Of a stretch of 64,000 nt of DNA, positions 19,030 to 28,089 are shown piece by piece. The notes beneath the pieces are model-generated. The model was not told the origin of the DNA and made no database searches. It saw only the letters and a list, made by a program, of their open reading frames with translations. This DNA comes from Betaproteobacteria bacterium. Lineage in GTDB: Bacteria; Pseudomonadota; Gammaproteobacteria; Burkholderiales; JAHFQX01. Position numbers and translations under genes: made by a program. The stretch lies in contig JAHFQX010000010.1 in NCBI GenBank assembly GCA_023259135.1, forward strand, positions 1 to 64,000. Direction: 5' to 3'. Every line of letters starts with the position of its first letter. The stretch's first letter is position 1.

Positions 19030-19890
19030 ATGAGCGAAACGACACGCCGGCGGATCGCCGCCGATTTGAAGGGGCTGAGCTTGGGGCCCCTTTCCTGGAG
19101 TTGGGATGCCCGGCGGGCGATTCTATACGCCTTGGGAGTCGGAGCCCGACCCGACCGGGATTTGGATTTCCTGTACGAAGCGCGAGGCCCCAAGGTATTG
19201 CCCACCTATGGCGTGATTCCCGCCATGCTGCTGCTGGAGCAACTGCTGGAGCGCGTCCAGGCGCCTCTGCAAGGGCTGCTTCACGGCGAGCAAGCGCTGC
19301 TGCTGCATCGGCCTTTTCCGCCCGCGGGATTGGCTTCCGTGGCGGGCCGGGTGAGCGAGGTGTGGGATAAAGGCAAGGCCGCGGTGATCGCCGTGGAGGC
19401 CCGGCTGGCGGATGCGGCAGGGCCCTTGTGCGACACCAAGGGGACTTTTTTCGTGCGCGGCGCCGGCGGTTTCGGCGGACCTCGCGGGCCGGCCACGGAA
19501 ACCGCCGAGCCCGCTCCGCCGCAACGTCCCGCGGACTTCGTCGCGGAGGAGGACACCCGCCCGGAACAGGCCGCGCTGTATCGTTTGTCCGGCGGCGCCA
19601 GCCCCCTGCACATCGACCCGGAATTCGCCGCCCAGGCCGGCTATCCCCAACCCACCTTGCACGGGCTGGCCACCTACGGATTCGTCGGGCGGGCGCTGTT
19701 GGCGGCGTTGTGCGGCGGCGACCCGGCCCGGTTGGTGGCTCTGGCCGGGCGCTTCAGCGATGTGGTCTATCCGGGGGAAAAATTGATCATCCGCATTTGG
19801 CTGACCGGCCCCGGCAACGCCGTGCTGCAAGCGGAAACCCAGGACGGACGCATCGTCTTCGCCCGGGGCGCGGCCCGCTTCAGGACATGA
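19030..19890 (+). CDS. MaoC-like (R)-hydratase-fold protein with altered active site
   Basis: 286 residues forming a double hot-dog protein, as in eukaryotic-type 2-enoyl-CoA hydratase 2 and MaoC. The C-terminal half has the hydratase motif as LSGGASPLHIDPEFA followed by PTLHGLATYG. In working hydratases this reads SGD-x-NPLHxDP, where Asp and His form the catalytic dyad. Here Asp is replaced by Gly while His is kept, so ordinary hydratase activity is doubtful. The gene converges on an SDR dehydrogenase with 11 bp overlap, and together they resemble the two halves of multifunctional beta-oxidation protein MFE-2. Confidence 0.85.
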   Translation: MSETTRRRIAADLKGLSLGPLSWSWDARRAILYALGVGARPDRDLDFLYEARGPKVLPTYGVIPAMLLLEQLLERVQAPLQGLLHGEQALLLHRPFPPAGLASVAGRVSEVWDKGKAAVIAVEARLADAAGPLCDTKGTFFVRGAGGFGGPRGPATETAEPAPPQRPADFVAEEDTRPEQAALYRLSGGASPLHIDPEFAAQAGYPQPTLHGLATYGFVGRALLAALCGGDPARLVALAGRFSDVVYPGEKLIIRIWLTGPGNAVLQAETQDGRIVFARGAARFRT

Positions 19891-20779
19891 AGGACTCCAG
19901 GGACTCGGCGATGCCCCGGATGATTTGCGGCTGGGACAGATCCTTGATCTGGGCGAAATGCTCGCGGATCTCCTCGACGCTGGGACAACCGTCCGGAGCC
20001 GGCGAGCGGTAGCCGGGGCTGCGGCCCCATTTGAGATGGAAATAGCGCCCCGCTCCCACTTCGAACACGCCGCCGCTCTCTTTCGATTCCGCGCTGCATA
20101 GATAAGCCGCGAAGGCCGACACCGAGGCCGGATTCAGCTTGGCGAGCTGTTCCGGGGGCAGAATAGTGGCGGTCATGCGGGAGGCCGCCACCGGGCAGAT
20201 GACGTTGGTCAAGACGTTGTTCTTGGCGCCTTCCAGGGCCAGGGTCTGGCCAAAGCCCACCAGCGCCATTTTCGCCGCCGAATAATTGGCCTGACCGAAA
20301 TTGCCGTAGAGCCCGGCGGCGGAAGAAGTCATGACGATGCGGCCGAAATTCTGCTCCCGGAAATTCTCCCACACCGCTTTGCTCATGCAGAAAGCGCCCT
20401 TCACGTGGACCCGGAACACCGCGTCCCAATCGTCCTCGCCGAGGTTTTTGAAGGACGTGTCGCGCAGGATGCCGGCATTGTTGATGAGAATATGCACCCC
20501 GCCGAAAGCCCGCTTGGCCTGCTCGACGATGGCCTGGGCGCCGGCCATGTCGCTCACCGAATCGTAGCTGGCGACGGCTTGGCCTCCGGCCGCGCGAATT
20601 TCCGCCACCACCTTATCGGCCATGGAAGAGCCCTTGCCATGGCCGGTGACATCACCGCCCAGGTCATTCACCACTACATTGGCCCCCCGGGAAGCCAGCA
20701 GCTTGGCATGGGCGCTGCCCAGTCCCCCGCCCCCGCCGGTGACGATAGCGGTTTTTCCGTCGAAGCGAATTTGCGACAT
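19880..20779 (-). CDS. SDR-family (3R)-hydroxyacyl-CoA dehydrogenase-like oxidoreductase
   Basis: 299 residues with a Rossmann fold: TGGGGGLGSAHAKLLASRGANVVVNDLGGD (TGxxxGxG, acidic NAD-specific end), NNAGILRD, catalytic Ser in SSAAGLYG and YSAAK with Tyr and Lys. The VNDLGG and SAAGLYGNFGQANYSAAK stretches are characteristic of the dehydrogenase part of peroxisomal MFE-2 and its bacterial relatives. It likely oxidises (3R)-hydroxyacyl-CoA. The neighbouring MaoC-like gene supports an acyl-CoA role. Confidence 0.88.
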   Translation of the reverse strand: MSQIRFDGKTAIVTGGGGGLGSAHAKLLASRGANVVVNDLGGDVTGHGKGSSMADKVVAEIRAAGGQAVASYDSVSDMAGAQAIVEQAKRAFGGVHILINNAGILRDTSFKNLGEDDWDAVFRVHVKGAFCMSKAVWENFREQNFGRIVMTSSAAGLYGNFGQANYSAAKMALVGFGQTLALEGAKNNVLTNVICPVAASRMTATILPPEQLAKLNPASVSAFAAYLCSAESKESGGVFEVGAGRYFHLKWGRSPGYRSPAPDGCPSVEEIREHFAQIKDLSQPQIIRGIAESLESFMS

Positions 20780-20883
20780 CGGTGATCTCCTCGTTTCTGA
20801 TTTACAAAAAGTTTAAGACAACTTCCCCTTGCCGGTCGATAGCCCGATTGCCCGGAGAGGATCATATCACCATAGCGAGCGCA

Positions 20884-21684
20884 CTAACCCTCGCCGCCCG
20901 GCGAGCGGCGCTGCAGGTGCAGGGCGAGGCGTCCATAGGTCTCGGGATCAAGCGTCTCGCCGCGGCAACCGGGGTCGAGGTCCAGCTCGGTGAAGTCCTC
21001 GGGGCGGAACAGGCTCGCCAGGGCATTCCGCAGGGTTTTGCGGCGTTGGGCGAAAGCCGCCCGCACCAATTCGGCGAACCAGGCTTCCCCCGCCGGGGAA
21101 AGCTCCGGCGTCGGCGGACGGGGCGTCAGCCGCACCACGGCGGAATCCACCTTGGGAGGCGGACGAAAAGCGCTCGGGGGCACGGCGAGCAGTTTTTCCA
21201 CATCGAAGCGCCGCCGCGCCATGACCGACAGCCGCCCGTATTGCGGCGTCCCGGGGGCCGCGGCAAGCCGCTCCGCCACTTCCTTTTGCAGCATGACGTG
21301 AACATCCCGGAGCAGCGCGGCCACGGCCGCCAGCCGGAACAGAATGGGGGTGGAGATGTTGTAGGGCAGATTGCCCACCACCCGCAAGCCCGACCCCAAT
21401 GCGGCGAAATCGAATTCCAGGACATCGGCCTGATGGACCGTGAGCCGCTCGGCGGGAAAGATTTCGCGCAACCGAGGGGCCAGGTCCCGATCCAGTTCCA
21501 CGGCATGCAAATGCGCCACGTGCTCCAGCAAGGGGCCGGTAAGGGCCCCCAAGCCCGGGCCGATTTCCACCATTCGATCTTCGGGTCGCGGATCGATGGC
21601 CGCGGTCAGGGCGCGCAGCACGCCGGGGTCGGCCAGGAAATGCTGGCCGAAGCGTTTGCGGGGAACATGGGCCGCCGGGGGCAT
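20884..21684 (-). CDS. rsmA: 16S rRNA dimethyladenosine transferase RsmA/KsgA
   Basis: 266 residues: RKRFGQHFLADPGVLRAL, SAM motif VEIGPGLGALTGPLLE and catalytic VGNLPYNIS. It dimethylates the two adjacent adenosines of helix 45 late in 30S assembly. The start codon overlaps the pdxA stop (TAATG), so translation is coupled. The order lptD-surA-pdxA-rsmA is an old, widely kept operon in proteobacteria. Confidence 0.96.
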   Translation of the reverse strand: MPPAAHVPRKRFGQHFLADPGVLRALTAAIDPRPEDRMVEIGPGLGALTGPLLEHVAHLHAVELDRDLAPRLREIFPAERLTVHQADVLEFDFAALGSGLRVVGNLPYNISTPILFRLAAVAALLRDVHVMLQKEVAERLAAAPGTPQYGRLSVMARRRFDVEKLLAVPPSAFRPPPKVDSAVVRLTPRPPTPELSPAGEAWFAELVRAAFAQRRKTLRNALASLFRPEDFTELDLDPGCRGETLDPETYGRLALHLQRRSPGGEG

Positions 21685-22658
21685 TACGACGAGGCCCGCC
21701 GAGCCAACTGCGCGGCCAAGCGAATGGCGGCCAGCAGGCTGCCCGCTTCGGCCTGTCCGGTCCCGGCCAGATCCAGGGCCGTCCCGTGATCCACCGAGGT
21801 TCTGACGAAGGGCAAGCCCAGGGTCACGTTGACCCCTTTGCCGAAGCTGGCGTATTTCAGCACCGGCAAGCCCTGATCGTGATACATGGCCAGCACGGCG
21901 TCCCAGTCCCGCAACAGGCCGGGCTGGAACAGGGTGTCGGCGGGCAAGGGTCCCCGCAGCCGGTGGCCTTGCCGCTGTAAGCCCTGCACCACGGGGCGGA
22001 TGATTTCCTCTTCTTCCCGGCCCAGATGGCCGCCTTCTCCGGCATGGGGATTGAGGCCCGCCACCAGCACCCCGGGATCGGCGATGCCGAAGCGCAGCCG
22101 CAATTCCCGCAGCAGAATTTCCAGCGTGGCGGCGAGGCTGTCCCGGGTAATGGCGGCGACCACGCCCTTCAGCGGCAGGTGAGTGGTGGCCAGAGCCACC
22201 CGCAGCCTGCCGCCCACCAGCATCATCACCACTCGGGGGGTGGCGGTTCGGGCCGCCAGATATTCGGTGTGGCCGGTGAAGGGGATGCCGGCATCATTGA
22301 TGACGCCTTTATGCAACGGAGCCGTCACCATGCCGTCGAAAATCCCTTGCCGGCAGCCTTGGGCGGCGGCGTCGAGAGTGGCGAGCAGCGCGGCGCTGTT
22401 GGCCGGATCGAGGATGCCGGGGCGGGCCGGAACGGCCAGGGGATGGTGCCAGAGGGTCACCCGGCCGCCGGGTCGCCGGGGATCGCCGGAAAAATCCGGC
22501 AGCTTGATGCTCAGATGCAACTGCCGGGCCCGAGCTTCCAGCAAGGATCGATCCGCCAACAGCACCAAACGGGCCGGCAGCCGCCGCCGGGCCACCAGCA
22601 GGCACAAATCGGGGCCGATCCCGGCGGGTTCGCCGCAGGTGACGGCCAGCAGCGTCAT
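21684..22658 (-). CDS. pdxA: 4-hydroxythreonine-4-phosphate dehydrogenase
   Basis: 324 residues with TCGEPAGIGPDL, and metal-binding His residues in FTGHTEYLA, GLNPHAGEGG and MYHDQGLPVLKY. It oxidises 4-phosphohydroxy-threonine for pyridoxal phosphate synthesis. It lies between surA and rsmA in the conserved operon, 35 bp after surA. Confidence 0.95.
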   Translation of the reverse strand: MTLLAVTCGEPAGIGPDLCLLVARRRLPARLVLLADRSLLEARARQLHLSIKLPDFSGDPRRPGGRVTLWHHPLAVPARPGILDPANSAALLATLDAAAQGCRQGIFDGMVTAPLHKGVINDAGIPFTGHTEYLAARTATPRVVMMLVGGRLRVALATTHLPLKGVVAAITRDSLAATLEILLRELRLRFGIADPGVLVAGLNPHAGEGGHLGREEEEIIRPVVQGLQRQGHRLRGPLPADTLFQPGLLRDWDAVLAMYHDQGLPVLKYASFGKGVNVTLGLPFVRTSVDHGTALDLAGTGQAEAGSLLAAIRLAAQLARRASS

Positions 22659-22693
22659 GTCATGACAGGGCGGGATGCGCCGACAGCACGGGG

Positions 22694-24031
22694 TTAACGT
22701 TCCTCAAGGCGGATCTCGACGAAGGAGCGGTCCCGCAACTGCCGCACCCATTCCTGGTAAGCCTCGTCGGATTTACGGGCGCGAATCGCCTGGCGCGCCG
22801 TCAACTGGCGCCGCTCCTTGGACAGATCCTGATTGCGGCGCTCCTCGACTTGAATCAGGTGCCAGCCGAAGGGGGTTTTGATCGGATCGCTGAGCTTTCC
22901 GGGGGCCAAGGCCTCCATGGCCTGCTCGAATTCCGGCACGGTATCGTTGGGGGACAGCCAACCCAGCTCGCCGCCTTGGGGGGCGCTGGCATCCTCGGAA
23001 TAGCGGCGCGCCAGCTCGGCGAAGGGTTCGCCGTTTTCGATCCGCTCCTTGATTCCCAGCAGCCGGGTTTTCACGTCGGCTTCCGAGAGCAGGTCGTTGG
23101 TCTTCATCAGGATATGCCGGGCCCGGGTTTGCCGCACCAGAAAAGGCGCGTCGCGGCCGCGTTTTTCCAGCAACTTGATGAGATGAAAGCCATTGGGGCT
23201 GCGCAGGATCTCGCTGACGTCCCCCAGATTCATGGATTTCAAGGCTTCCAGAAAAATATCGGGCAGCCGGTCGGCGGGCCGCCAATCCATTACCCCCCCT
23301 TGCAGGGCATCGGGAGCGTTGGAAAAGGCCGCCGCCACCTGGGCGAAGCTGGCGCCCTGCTTGATTTGGGTCAGGGCCTCTTCGGCCCGGCGGCGCAGGC
23401 CTTGGATCTGCTCGGGACTGGCGGCCTCCGGCAACTGGACGAGGATATGGCCGAGGCGAAACTCTTCCCGTGGACTGCCTTCGGCCTCCTGATTTTTCAG
23501 GAATTGCTCGATCTCGGCGTCGGTCACCAGGATCTTGCTGTCCACTTCCCGATCCTTGAGGCGGGCCAGAATGATCTCGTTGCGGATTTCCTCGCGAAAT
23601 TTGGGGAAAGGAATGCCATCCCGCTCCAAGGCCTCCCGGAAAGCCGTCAGCGACAAGTTGTTGTCCTCGGCGACGCGGGCCAGGGCCCGCTCCAACTGCG
23701 TATCGTCCACCCGTACCCCGGTATCCTTGGCGAATTGCAGTTGCACCCGGTCGTTGATGAGGCGATCCAGAATTTGCCGCTCCAGCGCATCGCGGGGCGG
23801 CAGCGGGGTGTTTTGCTTGGCAAGACGCTGGCTGGCCAGCTTGATCCGTTCCTCCATTTCCCGGAGGGTGATGACTTCCTCGTTGACCACCGCCACTACC
23901 CGGTCCAGGGGAATGATGCCCCGGGTTGCGGGAGACTCCGCCGCCGCAATGCCGTTGCCCGATCCCCAAGGGAATGCCATAACAACGCCGATCAAGGCCC
24001 AGGCAACAGTCCGAGTTTTTTTTTGGATCAC
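22694..24031 (-). CDS. surA: Periplasmic chaperone/peptidyl-prolyl isomerase SurA
   Basis: 445 residues. A signal peptide is followed by the N-terminal chaperone domain (IIPLDRVVAVVNEEVIT), then two parvulin (PpiC) domains marked by LGHILVQLPE and RARHILMKTND, each ending in a GFHLI/GWHLI motif. SurA escorts outer-membrane proteins to BAM. The start codon is GTG, overlapping the lptD stop as GTGA, which couples synthesis to LptD, one of its best-known clients. Confidence 0.95.
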   Translation of the reverse strand: MIQKKTRTVAWALIGVVMAFPWGSGNGIAAAESPATRGIIPLDRVVAVVNEEVITLREMEERIKLASQRLAKQNTPLPPRDALERQILDRLINDRVQLQFAKDTGVRVDDTQLERALARVAEDNNLSLTAFREALERDGIPFPKFREEIRNEIILARLKDREVDSKILVTDAEIEQFLKNQEAEGSPREEFRLGHILVQLPEAASPEQIQGLRRRAEEALTQIKQGASFAQVAAAFSNAPDALQGGVMDWRPADRLPDIFLEALKSMNLGDVSEILRSPNGFHLIKLLEKRGRDAPFLVRQTRARHILMKTNDLLSEADVKTRLLGIKERIENGEPFAELARRYSEDASAPQGGELGWLSPNDTVPEFEQAMEALAPGKLSDPIKTPFGWHLIQVEERRNQDLSKERRQLTARQAIRARKSDEAYQEWVRQLRDRSFVEIRLEER

Positions 24032-26235
24032 GGATTTACAGCCCTTTCTTCCCGGCCCGAAGCGGGATCGTAACCGAAGATATTCTGCTTAAGCACATCG
24101 AAGGGGTTGGAGCCCAGCTTGGACAGGCCGCCTAGCTCAAGTTGCAGGAAAACGGAATTGACCGCATCCTGGGTGGCGGTGGCGAAACGATGGGCCACCA
24201 AGCGTAGCGACCAGCACTCCGCATTATACTCGAGCCCCGCCAAGCCTTCCAAAACCTTGGTTTCCCGCAAGGAATAGTTCCAACGGGCCAGCCCGGTCCA
24301 GCGCCCCGCCAGGCGCCATTGGGTGGAAACATCCACTTGTTCCAAGGCATCGCGGCGATAACGGTATCCGAGATTGAGGACCTGCCCCGCCTTGGGTTGA
24401 TACCGGAATACGGTACTGAGTTTTTGGGTCTGGGAAAAATCGGTGTTGTACTGCCAGCCGGCCTCCGCCGCCCAGTGCTGAGTCATGTTGCCGCTCACCG
24501 CGGCCAGCAGGTCGGAACTGGTGCTGTTGCGTACCGGAAACCCCGGCAGGCTCACTTCCTGGGACTTGAAATGGTAGCGCTGGGCCGCCGCGAAGCGGAT
24601 GCGCTCGGCGCCGCTGTCCGGGGAAAGGATGCGGGAAGTCGCGCCCAAGGTGATTTGATTGGCGTCGGCGATGCGGTCGCCGCCGACAAACGAGTTTTCG
24701 CTAAAAATCTGGCTGAAGTTGACGTCCGCCGGGGCGCTGTCGAAATTCGGTACCAGGCGTTGATCCCGAAACGGGACGTAAAGATAAAAAATTCGCGGCT
24801 CCAGGGTCTGGACCAGGCGCTCCCCCCGAAACTCCATGCCCCGCTCGAAATTCAGGCTGCCATCCAAGCTGAGCATCGGAACGCTGCGGGTCTGGTCGGG
24901 CAGCGCGGTGGTGGCGGCATCCAGGGAATAGCGGGTGACATGCACTCCGACCTTGGGCACCAGGGCGCCGAAAGGGGCCTGCAGCGGCAGGCTGACGGCG
25001 GGGTTGACGATCAGCCGCCGGCCGTTGGGCAGCGAGGCATGGCGGAAATCGACGTATTCTCCGGCGAAGGCCCAATCCGCTCCCAGCCACTCCCGCGGCT
25101 GGGAGCTCAGGGTCAACTGGGGGGCCCGATGGTAAGGGGGAACCAGCGGCGCGAGAGGGTCCTGCAAAGTTTGAAAGCGCTGCACCCGCGACCCAAAAAT
25201 CCAGTCCCCGCCCTGATACGCCAACGAGGCCTCCCTGGGCAGGTGGCTCTGGGAGGTAAAAGCGATGCGGTTGCTCAAGTCCCGGAAATAGTTGTCGTCG
25301 GAAACTTTTTGCAGATTCACGGCCCCTGTCCAGCCGTTGTCGAATGTCTGGGCATGCCTGAGCAGCAAGCCCAGCCGATTGCTTTGCGTGACCCGATCGT
25401 CCCGCAAGAACTCGACCTGCGCCTCGCCTTGGTAACCCGGCGCCAAATAGCGGAATTCATTGCTGACCATGAGCCCGCGCTTGGCGATGAAGCGGGGAGT
25501 GAGGGTGGCGTCCCGATTGGGAGCGATGTTCCAATAAAAAGGCATGCTGAACTCCGACCCCCCCTTGCCGGTGCTGCCGATGCTGGGGGCGAGAAAACCC
25601 GTCTTGCGGCGCTGATCCAGGGAAAAATCCACCCACGGGGTATAGAGGATGGGTACGCCCTGAAAGACTAAAGTGGCGTTGCGAGCGACGCCGATGCCCC
25701 GGGTATCGTCCAGATCCAAGCGCTTCGCCCGCAAATACCAGTCGTCATTCCCCACCGCGCAAGTGGTGAACGACCCCTCCTCCACCCGGTATTTATCCTT
25801 GCCCTCGAACAACAGCCGTTCCGCGCCGGCCCGGGCCCGGTTGGGTTCGAGCCGGAATTGCGGGTTGTCCAACACGCCTTGGCGGGTGTTGAGGTTGTAG
25901 CGCAGGCGGTCCCCTTCCGCGATGCCCGGACCTTGTTCCAGGCGCACCCCGCCGGCAGCCTCGAGCTCCCCGGTCTGCCGTTGATAGCGGACTTGATCGG
26001 CGGACAAGGCTTGCCCGCGGCGCCGCAAGCGGACATCCCCGGAAGCTTCCACTTCCCGGTCGTCGGTGCCTTGCAAAACATCGGCAGTGAAAAACACCGG
26101 CAATGCCTCGTTGTGCTCCGGCTCGGCAAGCAGCTCGGGCGTGGAGCGCAGCCGCAATCCTTCCTGGGCGGCGCCAGGCCAGGCCGCAAGACACGAGCAT
26201 GCGGCAAGCAGCGCCGGGATCAGGAAGCGAAGCAT
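24028..26235 (-). CDS. lptD: LPS-assembly protein LptD
   Basis: 735 residues from ATG 26235, which begins a clean signal peptide (MLRFLIPALLAACSCLAAWP); the track start at 26367 adds 44 unrelated residues. The N-terminal beta-jellyroll (FFTADVLQGTDDREVEASGDV) is followed by the large outer-membrane barrel. Two Cys-containing segments (TTCAVGNDDWYL, EYNAECWSLRL) fit the disulfide-bonded LptD scheme. With LptE it inserts LPS into the outer leaflet. First gene of the lptD-surA-pdxA-rsmA operon, divergent from amgK. Confidence 0.94.
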   Translation of the reverse strand: MLRFLIPALLAACSCLAAWPGAAQEGLRLRSTPELLAEPEHNEALPVFFTADVLQGTDDREVEASGDVRLRRRGQALSADQVRYQRQTGELEAAGGVRLEQGPGIAEGDRLRYNLNTRQGVLDNPQFRLEPNRARAGAERLLFEGKDKYRVEEGSFTTCAVGNDDWYLRAKRLDLDDTRGIGVARNATLVFQGVPILYTPWVDFSLDQRRKTGFLAPSIGSTGKGGSEFSMPFYWNIAPNRDATLTPRFIAKRGLMVSNEFRYLAPGYQGEAQVEFLRDDRVTQSNRLGLLLRHAQTFDNGWTGAVNLQKVSDDNYFRDLSNRIAFTSQSHLPREASLAYQGGDWIFGSRVQRFQTLQDPLAPLVPPYHRAPQLTLSSQPREWLGADWAFAGEYVDFRHASLPNGRRLIVNPAVSLPLQAPFGALVPKVGVHVTRYSLDAATTALPDQTRSVPMLSLDGSLNFERGMEFRGERLVQTLEPRIFYLYVPFRDQRLVPNFDSAPADVNFSQIFSENSFVGGDRIADANQITLGATSRILSPDSGAERIRFAAAQRYHFKSQEVSLPGFPVRNSTSSDLLAAVSGNMTQHWAAEAGWQYNTDFSQTQKLSTVFRYQPKAGQVLNLGYRYRRDALEQVDVSTQWRLAGRWTGLARWNYSLRETKVLEGLAGLEYNAECWSLRLVAHRFATATQDAVNSVFLQLELGGLSKLGSNPFDVLKQNIFGYDPASGREERAVNP

Positions 26236-26372
26236 GAAGAGCAGAAAGGACGGTTTCGGCAGGTTTACATGGAACAGGGGCTCGGGGGCTCCGCCGCCCT
26301 GCGGCGCATGGCGGAAATGCAAGGCGGCCCAAGCGTGTAAAATCGCACAAAACCCCCCCCAAGGCAAATCCG

Positions 26373-27365
26373 TTGGACCGTTTTCGATTGATAAAAGCCT
26401 GGCTCCGGGCGCGTTGCGGCGCCGCGCCGGAAGCCCTGCAGCCGGCTTCCGCGGATGCCAGTTTCCGCCGCTATTTCCGGGCGACTTACCCGAATCGGAC
26501 CTTCATCGTCATGGATGCCCCGCCCGAGCGGGAGGACTGCCGGCCGTTTCTCCATGTGGCACGACTGTTGGCGGCAGCGGGGGTGCACGTGCCCGAGGTG
26601 CTGGAACAGGATTTGGAGCAAGGCTTCCTGCTGCTGAGCGATTTGGGAAACGTTACTTATTTGGAAGCCTTGTCGGACCCAACCGCGGACGCCCTCTACG
26701 GCGATGCCATTGCCGCCCTGATCCAAATCCAACGGGCCAGCCGCCCCGATGCCCTGCCCCGTTACGACGAAGCCCTGCTGCGCCGGGAACTGATGCTGTT
26801 TGCCGAATGGTATGTGGGCCGGCATCTGGGAGCGAGCCTGACGCCCTCCCGGCGACAGGTGCTGGAACAGGCCTTCGACAAGATATTGCGGGTCAATCTC
26901 GCGGAAGCCCCGGTGTTCGTGCACCGCGACTACCATTGCCGCAATCTCATGGTCGCCGCCCCCAATCCGGGCATCCTGGATTTTCAGGACGCGGTATTCG
27001 GCCCGGCGAGCTACGATCTGGTTTCCCTGCTGAAGGACGCTTACGTGGCCTGGGACGAGCGGCGGGTCGAGGACTGGGCGGCGCGCTATTGGCAGCAGGC
27101 CCGGCAGGCGGGGCTGCCGCTGCCGCCGGCCTTCGCCGACTTCCTGCGGGATTTCGACTGGATGGGCGTGCAGCGGCACCTCAAGATCCTCGGCATCTTC
27201 GCCCGCCTGTGGCACCGGGACGGCAAATCCGGCTACTTGCGGGACATGCCCCGGGTGCTGGGTTACCTGCGAGCCGCTTGCGCTCGTTACGGGGAGCTGC
27301 ACCCGCTGCTCGGCTTGTTGGACGAACTACCCGTCCCCATCCCCGCTGTCGAGACTCCATTGTGA
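26373..27365 (+). CDS. amgK: N-acetylmuramate/N-acetylglucosamine kinase AmgK
   Basis: 330 residues of the aminoglycoside phosphotransferase fold: catalytic loop FVHRDYHCRNLMV and metal motif LDFQDAVFGP. ADASFRRYFR near the N terminus is typical of the AmgK group. It phosphorylates the anomeric carbon of MurNAc during cell-wall recycling. The start is TTG 26373 with AAGG eight bases upstream. The stop overlaps the murU start, and the pair gives the fosfomycin-bypassing route to UDP-MurNAc known from pseudomonads. Confidence 0.9.
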   Translation: MDRFRLIKAWLRARCGAAPEALQPASADASFRRYFRATYPNRTFIVMDAPPEREDCRPFLHVARLLAAAGVHVPEVLEQDLEQGFLLLSDLGNVTYLEALSDPTADALYGDAIAALIQIQRASRPDALPRYDEALLRRELMLFAEWYVGRHLGASLTPSRRQVLEQAFDKILRVNLAEAPVFVHRDYHCRNLMVAAPNPGILDFQDAVFGPASYDLVSLLKDAYVAWDERRVEDWAARYWQQARQAGLPLPPAFADFLRDFDWMGVQRHLKILGIFARLWHRDGKSGYLRDMPRVLGYLRAACARYGELHPLLGLLDELPVPIPAVETPL

Positions 27366-28057
27366 AAGCGATGTTGCTGGCGGCCGGCCGCGGCGAGCGG
27401 ATGCGCCCCCTGTCCGACGAGATGCCCAAGCCCCTGCTGTCGGTGGCCGGCCGGCCGCTCATCGTCCGGCAATTGGAGCGGCTCCGACAAGCCGGCGTTG
27501 TCGAAGTGGTCATCAATCACGCCCACTTGGGCGGCCTGATCGAGGCGGCCTTGGGCAGCGGCTCGGCCTGGGGCATGCAAATCCGCTATTCCCCGGAAGG
27601 CGAAGCCCTAGGCACGGCCGGCGGCGTGGCGCGGGCGCTGCCCCTGTTGGGGCCGGAACCTTTCCTGTTGGTGAGCGCCGACCTCTATTGCGATTACGAT
27701 TACCGAAAACTGCTGGCGGCGGCGCCTGCTATGCGGGCCCAGGGCAGGGGACGGCTGGCCCATCTGGTCATGGTGGACAACCCCCAACACCACCCCCGGG
27801 GGGATTTCGCGCTGCGGGATGGACAATTGTTTCTGACCGGCGGCGCCCGCCTCAACTACGGTAATATCGGCCTCTACCAGCCGGCCCTGTTCGCGGGGCT
27901 GCCGGCGAACCGCCAGGCCGAACTGGGCCCATTGTTGCGATCCGCGATCCTGGCCGGCCGGGTCAGCGGCGAAAAATTTTTCGGGCGCTGGGTGAATGTG
28001 GGCACCCCCGAACAATTAGCGGGACTGAACGCCGAGTTGGCCCCGGACGCGTGCTAG
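27362..28057 (+). CDS. murU: N-acetylmuramate alpha-1-phosphate uridylyltransferase MurU
   Basis: A 231-aa nucleotidyltransferase: LLAAGRGERMRPLSDEMPKP is the NTP-binding signature, then LLVSADLYCDYDY with the metal Asp, and NYGNIGLY. It makes UDP-MurNAc from MurNAc-1-phosphate supplied by AmgK. The start is GTG 27362, overlapping the amgK stop (GTGA). The track shows this protein only fused to an unrelated upstream frame (26066..28057), because the GTG was not used. Confidence 0.92.
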   Translation: MKAMLLAAGRGERMRPLSDEMPKPLLSVAGRPLIVRQLERLRQAGVVEVVINHAHLGGLIEAALGSGSAWGMQIRYSPEGEALGTAGGVARALPLLGPEPFLLVSADLYCDYDYRKLLAAAPAMRAQGRGRLAHLVMVDNPQHHPRGDFALRDGQLFLTGGARLNYGNIGLYQPALFAGLPANRQAELGPLLRSAILAGRVSGEKFFGRWVNVGTPEQLAGLNAELAPDAC

Positions 28058-28089
28058 CATAGTCGCGTTCCCCATCCGTTGACCCCGCC

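Noticed and set aside
19880-19890. Second 11-bp convergent overlap, the same size as at 5554-5564
   Set aside because: The two overlaps have different sequences and gene families, so equal size is coincidence.
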